Positions 5,649-10,431 of a DNA stretch of 10,431 nt are shown piece by piece. The position numbers and the translations under genes were made by a program. Numbering within the stretch: the stretch's first letter is position 1; every line of letters starts with the position of its first letter. The notes below the pieces were generated by a model. The model worked only from the letters and a program-made list of their open reading frames with translations, was not told the DNA's origin and ran no database searches. Source of the stretch: Patescibacteria group bacterium (GTDB lineage: Bacteria > Patescibacteriota > Minisyncoccia > Phycocordibacterales > UBA1006); contig JAGQMO010000001.1 in NCBI GenBank assembly GCA_020428615.1, positions 1-10,431 of the forward strand, read 5' to 3'.

Positions 5649-6014
5649 ATGAGAATTTCCGGTATTACTATTCCAGACAACAAACAAATACGATATGGAC
5701 TCACCGTTTTGTACGGTATCGGTCTTGCACGCGCAGAAGGTATCTGTGAGCAAGCAGGAGTTACCCCTACAATCAAGACACAAGATATTAGCGAGTCTGA
5801 TGAAAAGAAACTTCGCGATATTATTGAGAAACTAACGCTTGAAGGAGATCTGAAACGTGAGGTAAGCCAAAACATCAAACGCTTGATTGATATTGATGCA
5901 TATCGAGGAGGGCGACACACACGAAAGCTGCCGAGTCGAGGGCAACGTACCAAAACCAATAGTCGAACTCGGCGAGGCAACAAACGTGTCACGATGGGTT
6001 CTGGAAAGAAATAA
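5649..6014 (+). CDS. rpsM: 30S ribosomal protein uS13
   Basis: A 121-residue head protein of the small subunit that contacts the P-site tRNA and the 50S bridge. It begins MRISGITIPDNKQIRYGLTV, matching the uS13 start, has GIGLARAEGICEQAG (23-37) with the helix-two-turn-helix region, and ends in the diagnostic YRGGRHTRKLPSRGQRTKTN stretch (85-104) plus RTRRG. Length is close to the usual 118-125. Cys33 is the only cysteine in the entire infA-rpsI block. The ATG is preceded by AAAGT, with no Shine-Dalgarno. rpsK follows after 10 nt. Confidence 0.96.
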   Translation: MRISGITIPDNKQIRYGLTVLYGIGLARAEGICEQAGVTPTIKTQDISESDEKKLRDIIEKLTLEGDLKREVSQNIKRLIDIDAYRGGRHTRKLPSRGQRTKTNSRTRRGNKRVTMGSGKK

Positions 6015-6024
6015 TTAAACGCAT

Positions 6025-6459
6025 ATGGGAAAGAAAAGAATTGTTAAACAAAAAGGGCGGACGATGGATAAGAATCTTAAATCTCGTTCACTCGCTCGTA
6101 TACCAAAGAAGAAACTCGCTAAAGCGATTCTTCATGTTCAATCAACCTACAATAATACCAAAGCGCTCGTTACTGATCTCGATGGAAATGCAATTATGTT
6201 TTCTTCATCTGGAGCTCTCGGTTTTAAGGGAGCTAAGAAGGGAACACCATTTGCTGCTGCAAAAGTAGGAGAAGTTCTTGGTGAGAAAGCAGTGTTAATT
6301 GGTATCAAGGAAGTCGATGTTGTTATTAAGGGGGTTGGATCAGGTCGAGAATCTGCAGTTCGAGGTTTCGTGTCTCACGGCATTGATATTGCTCGAATCC
6401 AGGACAAAACCCCTGTTCCATTTAATGGACCGCGTGCTCCTAAGCCACGGCGTGTATAA
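6025..6459 (+). CDS. rpsK: 30S ribosomal protein uS11
   Basis: A 144-residue platform protein near the E site. Family signatures: ILHVQSTYNNTKALVTDLDG (35-54), SSSGALGFKGAKKGTPFAAA (60-79) and the VKGVGSGRESAVRG-type loop seen here as IKGVGSGRESAVRG (101-114). The usual C-terminus HNGCRPPKRRRV appears as FNGPRAPKPRRV: the Asn-Gly pair known to form isoaspartate in E. coli is kept, but the His, Cys and one Arg are replaced. The first 30 residues are a basic extension; an internal start at 6064 is possible but would lose conserved basic residues. Its last codons overlap a -10-like box before rpsD. Confidence 0.96.
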   Translation: MGKKRIVKQKGRTMDKNLKSRSLARIPKKKLAKAILHVQSTYNNTKALVTDLDGNAIMFSSSGALGFKGAKKGTPFAAAKVGEVLGEKAVLIGIKEVDVVIKGVGSGRESAVRGFVSHGIDIARIQDKTPVPFNGPRAPKPRRV

Positions 6460-6460
6460 A
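6455..6460 (+). promoter_or_regulatory. Possible -10 box before rpsD
   Basis: TATAAA overlaps the rpsK stop codon and lies 7 nt before the rpsD ATG, the same spacing as the leaderless promoters elsewhere in the window. No matching -35 is clear, and a TATAAA around a TAA stop is common by chance. Confidence 0.25.
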
Positions 6461-6467
6461 TAGTATT

Positions 6468-7079
6468 ATGGCAAAGATTAAAAAATATAAAATTGCACGG
6501 CGACTCGGTTCTGGTGTATACGAAAAAACACAAGGTCAAAAATTTATGCTCTCTGAGCAGAAACGTGCAAAATCTCGAGGATCTCGCCCGAAACGACCAA
6601 CCGATTATGGGTTATCACTCATCAAAAAACAACGCATTCGTTTTGCATACGGAGTTTCTGAAAAACAATTCCGGAATTATGTAAACAAAGCGATGAATGC
6701 TGCCAAAGTAGGTCTCGTTCCTTCTGAGGTGCTCGCGAAAACCATTGAATCTCGGCTCGACAATGTGATCTATCGTTCTGGTATAGCGACAACACGCGCG
6801 TTTGCTCGACAGCTCACAACTCATGGACACTTTCTCGTTAACGGGAAACGTCTCGATGTTCCTTCTTATCTCGTTAAGTCAGGCGATGTTATCAGTATTA
6901 GAGAAGGAAGCCAATCAAAAACCGTATTTGCTGAATTGTCTGATCGTCTTGCTTCAGCACAGGTTCCGGCTTGGTTGACAGTAGACGTAAAAAAAATGAC
7001 CGTAACGGTCAGTGGAGAACCAAAAGACCCAGACCCGTTCTTTGATTTTCAATCAGTCATCGAGTTCTACAGTAAATAG
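6468..7079 (+). CDS. rpsD: 30S ribosomal protein uS4, cysteine-free form
   Basis: A 203-residue primary 16S rRNA-binding assembly protein. The N-terminal part (1-60) is basic and has no Cys at all, so the zinc-binding Cys motif found in some uS4 proteins is absent. RFAYGVSEKQFRNYVNKA (58-75) is typical. The S4 RNA-binding domain is at about 94-150: ESRLDNVIYRSGIATTRAFA, HGHFLVNGKRLDVPSYLV and KSGDVISIRE. It ends VIEFYSK, the standard uS4 C-terminus. uS4 can repress its own operon in model bacteria; the hairpin after it, before rpoA, is the only candidate site here. Start context is AGTATT-ATG without a Shine-Dalgarno. Confidence 0.96.
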   Translation: MAKIKKYKIARRLGSGVYEKTQGQKFMLSEQKRAKSRGSRPKRPTDYGLSLIKKQRIRFAYGVSEKQFRNYVNKAMNAAKVGLVPSEVLAKTIESRLDNVIYRSGIATTRAFARQLTTHGHFLVNGKRLDVPSYLVKSGDVISIREGSQSKTVFAELSDRLASAQVPAWLTVDVKKMTVTVSGEPKDPDPFFDFQSVIEFYSK

Positions 7080-7089
7080 TCGCAGTAGA

Positions 7090-7106
7090 GGTGAAGACGA
7101 TTCACC
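7090..7106 (+). other. Hairpin in the rpsD-rpoA gap
   Basis: GGTGAA (7090-7095) pairs with TTCACC (7101-7106) around a 5-nt loop. A second TTCAC (7108-7112) could compete for the same strand, giving two alternative structures. There is no T-run, so it is unlikely to be a strong terminator. The 68-nt gap is the longest within the rpsM-rpsI stretch, suggesting a control or processing point before rpoA. Function is inference. Confidence 0.35.
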
Positions 7107-7147
7107 GTTCACTCTCTTTATTCAATTACTAACTTTCAGAGTATATT

Positions 7148-8143
7148 ATGTTCCACCAAGACATTGTTCTACCAAAAAAACTTAACGTTGTACAAGAAGA
7201 CGGGCCACAAGGCATCTATGAAATTGAAGGGTTGTACCCTGGATATGGTCATACCCTTGGAAACTCACTTCGGAGAATTATTCTCTCGTCACTTCCCGGA
7301 GTGTCTATTATTTCAGTTAAAATCAAAGGCGCTGATCATGAATTCGCAACACTGAATGGTGTTCGAGAAGATGTACTGACCATTCTTTTGAATCTTAAAA
7401 AGGTACGCTTCGCACTTCACACAGAAGGCGAAGCAATCGTTACCCTCTCGGTAAAAGGGCCAGGAGTTGTAACTGCAAAGGATTTTAATACTCCTGGAAA
7501 TATTGAGGTGATGAATCCCGAACAGTATATTGGTGAAATCACTGCAAAAACAGGAGCTCTTGAAATCGAGCTTACGTTGGCAAAAGGTATTGGTTTTGTT
7601 TCAAAAGAAGATTTTCGAGAACAAAAACCAACTGTTGGTACCATTCTCGTTGATGCTATTTTCAGCCCGATTCGAAAGGTAAATTATGAGGTTGAACACA
7701 TGCGTGTTGGTGATCGTACCGATTACAACCTCTTGCGCATTAATTTGGAGACTGACGGCAGTCTAACAGCAAAGGAAGCGCTTGAAGAAGCTCTCAAGAT
7801 CATGATTGCGCAGTTTCGTAGCATTCTCGATCTTAAGGCAAATGAAGAAGTTATTTCTGCACCGGTAGTTGATGTTTCCGATGATGGTATCGTGCGCGTT
7901 GATGCTTCATCTGAAGACGAAATAGATGAGGAAGAACGTGTAGAACTTCTCAAAACGAGAATTGATACCTTAGATTTCTCAATACGTACTGAGAAAGCAC
8001 TGAATGATGCGAGCATTCGTACGCTCGGTGGATTAGTCCAAAAAACAGCAGATGATTTGCTTGCTATTGATGGATTTGGACAAAAAAGTTTGGAGGAAGT
8101 AGAGGAGACACTCAACACATTCAAACTTAGTTTAAAGAATTAA
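7148..8143 (+). CDS. rpoA: RNA polymerase alpha subunit
   Basis: A 331-residue subunit that dimerises to nucleate polymerase assembly and touches promoter DNA and regulators. The N-terminal domain carries GYGHTLGNSLRRII (32-45), the dimer/assembly helix, and KVNYEVEHMRVGDRTDYNLL. An acidic linker follows (about 240-267, SSEDEIDEEER). The C-terminal domain (about 270-328) aligns without gaps to E. coli: Arg280 corresponds to R265, Gly311 to G296, and the following Lys-Ser to K298-S299. Lys283 replaces N268, one of the E. coli UP-element contacts. Length is normal. The start ATG is preceded by GTATATT with no Shine-Dalgarno. It is followed by rplQ after 6 nt, the canonical order. Confidence 0.97.
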   Translation: MFHQDIVLPKKLNVVQEDGPQGIYEIEGLYPGYGHTLGNSLRRIILSSLPGVSIISVKIKGADHEFATLNGVREDVLTILLNLKKVRFALHTEGEAIVTLSVKGPGVVTAKDFNTPGNIEVMNPEQYIGEITAKTGALEIELTLAKGIGFVSKEDFREQKPTVGTILVDAIFSPIRKVNYEVEHMRVGDRTDYNLLRINLETDGSLTAKEALEEALKIMIAQFRSILDLKANEEVISAPVVDVSDDGIVRVDASSEDEIDEEERVELLKTRIDTLDFSIRTEKALNDASIRTLGGLVQKTADDLLAIDGFGQKSLEEVEETLNTFKLSLKN

Positions 8144-8149
8144 AGTATT

Positions 8150-8503
8150 ATGAGACACGGAAGAAAAAATCGAAAATTTGGACGGAAAGCAAACGTACGA
8201 AGAGGTTTCATTCGGTCTTTGGCAATTGCTCTCTTAACCCATGAGCGTATCAAGACTACTGAAGCTCGCGCAAAGGAATTGCGTCCATATATCGAAAAAA
8301 TGATCACGAAAGCAAAAGCAGGTGATATTGCAGCGCGGCGATTGCTCTCTGCACGTCTTGGTAATCAAGAAAATTTGGCAAACAAGCTTGTAAATGAAAT
8401 TGCTCCTCGTTATGTAGATAGAGAGGGGGGGTATACACGTATTACAAAATTACCCCAACGATCTGGTGATGCGAGTCCTATGGCAATTATTGAATTTGTA
8501 TAA
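8150..8503 (+). CDS. rplQ: 50S ribosomal protein bL17
   Basis: A 117-residue protein of the large subunit near the tunnel exit. It starts MRHGRKNRKFGRKANVRRGF, the family hallmark. The conserved helix segment is LLTHERIKTTEARAKELRPY (28-47), with EKMITKAK after it, and the C-terminal half carries EIAPRYVDREGGYTRITKLP and RSGDASPMAIIEFV. Length is typical (about 115-125). Its start context AGTATT-ATG is identical to that of rpsD, and its stop is 5 nt before rplM. No unusual residues are seen. Confidence 0.97.
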   Translation: MRHGRKNRKFGRKANVRRGFIRSLAIALLTHERIKTTEARAKELRPYIEKMITKAKAGDIAARRLLSARLGNQENLANKLVNEIAPRYVDREGGYTRITKLPQRSGDASPMAIIEFV

Positions 8504-8508
8504 AGAGT

Positions 8509-8871
8509 ATGACAACTACAACAAACACAAAGGAATATGTATTTGATGCCACAGGGGCAAGTCTCGGGCGATTAGCAACAGAAATTGCTATGGTTTTGCG
8601 TGGAAAAAACGAACCGACATTTCAACCAAACGTTGCACCAGATGTGCGTGTTGTGGTGAATAATGCTTCTCAAGTTGATTTGAATCAATCACAGCTTGAT
8701 GCTGAGTACACTCGTTACTCGGGTTATCCGGGTGGTTTGAAACACGAATCGCGTGGGCATGTGATTGAGCGTAAGGGATACCGTGAGGTATTTGAAAAAG
8801 CTGTATACGGCATGCTTCCAAATAATAAATTACGAGCAGTAATGATGAAAAATCTCATCATCAATGAATAG
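8509..8871 (+). CDS. rplM: 50S ribosomal protein uL13, short form
   Basis: A 120-residue early-assembly protein of the large subunit. Signatures: DATGASLGRLATEIAMVLRG (13-32), RVVVNNASQVDL (47-58), and the strongly diagnostic YSGYPGGLKHESRGHVIERK (70-89) with EKAVYGMLPNNKL (96-108). It stops at KNLIINE, about 20 residues shorter than the 142-residue E. coli protein; the usual C-terminal tail (hydrophobic-Tyr-x-G-x2-H-P-H region) is missing. The gene ends cleanly, 2 nt before rpsI, so this is a natural short form rather than a frameshift. The N-terminal MTTTTNTKE lacks the usual Trp. Confidence 0.95.
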   Translation: MTTTTNTKEYVFDATGASLGRLATEIAMVLRGKNEPTFQPNVAPDVRVVVNNASQVDLNQSQLDAEYTRYSGYPGGLKHESRGHVIERKGYREVFEKAVYGMLPNNKLRAVMMKNLIINE

Positions 8872-8873
8872 GT

Positions 8874-9272
8874 ATGGCAGATAATCAATACATTCCGGCA
8901 ATTGGTCGGAGAAAAAACGCTACAGCACAGGTTCGTTTGACACCTGGTACTAAAATGACATATGTCATCAACGATCGCAGTCTCGAAGACTATTTTGCTG
9001 TTGAAGAATTGCAAAAAGTTGTTCGTGCACCATTCAGTTTGGTTGAAACGAAAGATCAATTCACCGTTTCAGTCATTGTGCGTGGTGGAGGTATCTCAGC
9101 GCAAGCTGATGCTATTCGTCATGGTATTGCGCGCGCGCTTGAAAAATATGATACAGGGTTGCGCAGTACTCTGAAATCCGCAGGATATCTTAAACGAGAT
9201 CCTCGCCGCAAAGAGCGTAAAAAACCAGGATTGCTCAAAGCACGCAAGAAGCCAGCATGGTCAAAGCGTTAA
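8874..9272 (+). CDS. rpsI: 30S ribosomal protein uS9
   Basis: A 132-residue protein of the small-subunit head whose C-terminal tail reaches the P-site tRNA. AIGRRKNATAQVRLTPG (9-25) and GGGISAQADAIRHGIARAL (71-89) are family motifs. The basic tail RKERKKPGLLKARKKPAWSK ends in SKR, the invariant terminal residues that contact tRNA. Length is typical (about 130). It follows rplM by 2 nt, the universal rplM-rpsI pair, and is the last gene of the block, with a terminator right after its stop. Confidence 0.97.
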   Translation: MADNQYIPAIGRRKNATAQVRLTPGTKMTYVINDRSLEDYFAVEELQKVVRAPFSLVETKDQFTVSVIVRGGGISAQADAIRHGIARALEKYDTGLRSTLKSAGYLKRDPRRKERKKPGLLKARKKPAWSKR

Positions 9273-9297
9273 AGAAGTACCGAAAGGTATTTTTTGT
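9273..9297 (+). terminator. Rho-independent terminator after rpsI
   Basis: TACC (9278-9281) pairs with GGTA (9286-9289) around a GAAA tetraloop. The stem can be extended outward by A-T and G-T pairs (9273-9277 with 9290-9294). The right side is a run of six Ts (9290-9295), then GTTTG. It begins directly after the rpsI stop and closes the ribosomal operon. Confidence 0.75.
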
Positions 9298-9307
9298 TTG
9301 CCTCTCT

Positions 9308-9316
9308 TGGTATACA
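9308..9316 (+). promoter_or_regulatory. Extended -10 promoter of the small membrane-protein operon
   Basis: TGGTATACA, continuing AAT: TG-n then TATACA (or TATACAAT). It lies just after the rpsI terminator, with no -35 visible. The ATG at 9327 follows after 10 nt, giving a very short leader. The ATG at 9319 runs into a stop after three codons. Confidence 0.6.
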
Positions 9317-9326
9317 ATATGCGTAT

Positions 9327-9608
9327 ATGAATAATCCTCAGACACATCAAAAAGAAAGCTTCATTCAACACGCAAAACACGTTGAACATGATATTGAACA
9401 AAAGGTTATTCATGTTCAGCAAAATGCACTCCATCGATTTCCTTTTTTGTTTGTCGGTCTCTCTACATTTGGTGCAGTCGCAGTGTTTTATGGTTTTGAG
9501 AAAATTATTGACCGTACACCATTTCTCGCGGATAAACCGCTTGCGATTCTCTTATCTGGGTTTCTTATTCTAGTTCTTACAGGTGCGTTGTATCGAAAAT
9601 TGAATTAG
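9327..9608 (+). CDS. Small membrane protein with two helices, unknown family
   Basis: A 93-residue product that I do not recognise. Residues 1-36 form a His/Gln/Lys-rich, probably amphipathic helix (HAKHVEHDIEQKVIHVQQNA). Two membrane helices follow, about 38-58 (FPFLFVGLSTFGAVAVFYGF) and 70-89 (KPLAILLSGFLILVLTGALY), and the protein ends RKLN. Both ends are likely cytoplasmic. An upstream in-frame ATG at 9294 would add 11 residues but lies in the terminator T-run, upstream of the extended -10, so 9327 is preferred. Its stop is 1 nt from the next start, so the two membrane proteins are co-expressed and may form a complex. Confidence 0.7.
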   Translation: MNNPQTHQKESFIQHAKHVEHDIEQKVIHVQQNALHRFPFLFVGLSTFGAVAVFYGFEKIIDRTPFLADKPLAILLSGFLILVLTGALYRKLN

Positions 9609-9609
9609 T

Positions 9610-10191
9610 ATGAAATTAGTATTCACAATACTCGCAATCGTTCCTTATTTTATTGGGTTTTTTCCATATCTAAAGGATATACACACAAGACGTGTTCAAC
9701 CCCATGTTATGAGTTGGATTGGTTGGGGGTTGACTACACTTTTGGCATTTTTTGCCATGCTCGCAGATGTTTTTAATTGGGCTGCATTTGTTGTGCTCGC
9801 CAACGCTATCGCGTGTTTTACAGTCGTTATTTATTCATACGTAAGAGGAGTTGCAATTACTGTATTTTCTCGATACGACACTCTATTTTTTATTTTTGGT
9901 TTCATTGGTGTATTACTTTGGCAGTATCTCGATAACCCCGATTTTGCAATTGTGTTTGCGATACTAGCTGACTTGTCTTTTGGTATTCCAACAATTATGA
10001 AGACATACAAAAAACCTTCGTCTGAAACATTATTACCTTGGTCTATGGCTACACTTTCAGGTTTCTTTAGTATTTTTGCAATCTCATACGTTTCTTTTAC
10101 TGAAATAGCTTTTCCTGTTTATTTATTTTTTTATGATTTGATTATATTTATGATTGTTGTTGGTTGGGTTCAACAAAAAAAGAAGGTTTAA
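9610..10191 (+). CDS. PQ-loop/SWEET-like 3+1+3 helix membrane protein
   Basis: A 193-residue, very hydrophobic protein with about seven membrane helices (roughly 3-20, 35-52, 57-77, 90-106, 111-128, 141-162, 167-186). Two halves look alike: the first helix ends in P-Y-x2-K-D-I followed by a Pro and a Trp (FPYLKDIHTRRVQPHVMSW, 18-36), and the second half has the matching P-T-I-M-K then Pro and Trp (IPTIMKTYKKPSSETLLPW, 126-144). This internal duplication with a linking helix is the SWEET/PQ-loop layout, a family of small sugar or amino-acid carriers. The exact PQ dipeptide is not present, and no substrate can be inferred. It starts 1 nt after the previous gene, and its stop codon lies in the loop of the shared terminator. 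Confidence 0.55.
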   Translation: MKLVFTILAIVPYFIGFFPYLKDIHTRRVQPHVMSWIGWGLTTLLAFFAMLADVFNWAAFVVLANAIACFTVVIYSYVRGVAITVFSRYDTLFFIFGFIGVLLWQYLDNPDFAIVFAILADLSFGIPTIMKTYKKPSSETLLPWSMATLSGFFSIFAISYVSFTEIAFPVYLFFYDLIIFMIVVGWVQQKKKV

Positions 10192-10207
10192 CCTTCTTTT
10201 TTTGTTG
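10171..10207. terminator. 37-nt palindromic bidirectional terminator
   Basis: A perfect odd palindrome centred on T10189: an A-rich arm, AGAAGGTT, one central base, AACCTTCT, then a T-rich arm. Either strand forms a hairpin followed by a run of seven Ts, so it can stop both convergent genes. Both stop codons lie at its centre: TAA at 10189-10191 on the plus strand, and TAA (complement of 10188-10190) on the minus strand. Confidence 0.85.
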
Positions 10208-10431
10208 CAAATTTATTAATCAATATCTGTTCGGTCATTGGATCGAGCTTGTTGGTGACCATCACCATAATTTCTTCCTCGAGTCCCATGTCTTTTTTCA
10301 TGTTAATCATAAGGTGTTCAAGAGGGTAGGGTGAAATCCAGAGTGAACTTTTGATTTGTACGAATTGAGCTTTTTTCAAAATGTAACGGATAGCATCTTG
10401 ATCTTTTTTTCTTGATTCTGGAATATCAACA
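10188..10431 (-). CDS. PaaX-like regulator, Cas2-fold C-terminal domain (5' part outside window)
   Basis: The reading frame is open from the right edge to its TAA stop, giving the last 80 residues of a longer protein. It begins VDIPESRKKDQDAIRYILKK, then AQFVQIKSSLWISPYPLEHL and KKDMGLEEEIMVMVTNKLDP. The run DIPE-x-RK...R-x2-L...F-x-Q-x2-S-x-W-x-SPYP is the ferredoxin-like (Cas2-fold) domain of PaaX-type transcriptional regulators, which some annotation tools label Cas2. A TTG at 10379 is not needed as a start because the domain clearly continues upstream. There is no CRISPR array or other cas gene here, so a regulator is more likely than a Cas2 nuclease. It converges with, and overlaps by 3 nt, the PQ-loop-like gene. 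Confidence 0.65.
   Translation of the reverse strand, partial: VDIPESRKKDQDAIRYILKKAQFVQIKSSLWISPYPLEHLMINMKKDMGLEEEIMVMVTNKLDPMTEQILINKFATKKEG

Noticed and set aside
5642..5992. Long minus-strand open frame opposite rpsM
   Set aside because: It lies fully antisense to a certain ribosomal protein gene, and its Ser/Arg-rich product simply mirrors that gene's codons. No promoter or family motif.
7723..8124. 133-residue minus-strand open frame opposite rpoA
   Set aside because: Ser/Ala-rich product typical of an antisense shadow of acidic and Leu-rich coding sequence. rpoA is certain.
10188..10431. CRISPR-associated Cas2
   Set aside because: No direct repeats, spacers or other cas genes in the window; the motif set fits PaaX-like regulators better.
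1..10431. Alternative genetic code with TGA as glycine
   Set aside because: All recognised genes run uninterrupted in the standard code, and conserved glycines use GGN; no in-frame TGA is needed.

Overview
The window looks like a piece of chromosome from a Patescibacteria / Candidate Phyla Radiation bacterium, probably of the Parcubacteria (Paceibacteria) type. The evidence is the gene order infA-rpmJ-rpsM-rpsK-rpsD-rpoA-rplQ-rplM-rpsI, a bL36 without zinc ligands, short forms of AlaRS and uL13, genes packed with 2-10 nt gaps, almost no Shine-Dalgarno sequences, and several small membrane proteins typical of that group. The lineage is inferred from these features; no database search was possible. 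Genes are read in the standard code. All 18 visible stops are TAA (12) or TAG (6); none is TGA.

Region 1 (1-2320): the 3' end of alaS, then an AT-rich divergent pair, a TrmB-like regulator on the minus strand and a Leu/Ile/Val-type solute-binding protein on the plus strand. The pair is bracketed by two copies of an identical 30-nt perfect palindrome (268-297 and 2288-2317) that also act as terminators. The 103-nt divergent intergenic region holds a perfect-consensus promoter for the regulator, an extended -10 promoter for the binding protein, and inverted repeats that overlap both. This looks like a self-regulated insertion between alaS and the next operon.

Region 2 (2322-5115): a three-gene operon with 2- and 4-nt gaps. 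It encodes a two-helix membrane protein with a coiled-coil tail, a PilM/FtsA-like actin-fold protein, and a large membrane-anchored protein whose ectodomain resembles baseplate-J-type beta domains. It is a candidate envelope or type IV pilus-like assembly.

Region 3 (5155-9297): the translation/transcription block from infA to rpsI. It has promoters before infA, rpmJ and rpsM and a terminator after rpsI.

Region 4 (9308-10431): two small membrane-protein genes, the second a PQ-loop/SWEET-like 3+1+3 helix protein. They converge on a minus-strand gene with a PaaX-type Cas2-fold domain that runs off the window. The two convergent genes end inside one shared 37-nt palindromic terminator.

The clearest recurring signal is promoter architecture: TGn-extended -10 boxes lie 5-13 nt upstream of start codons, so many transcripts should be leaderless or nearly so. 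No tRNA, rRNA, CRISPR array, transposase or riboswitch was seen, and no gene-free stretch exceeds 103 nt.
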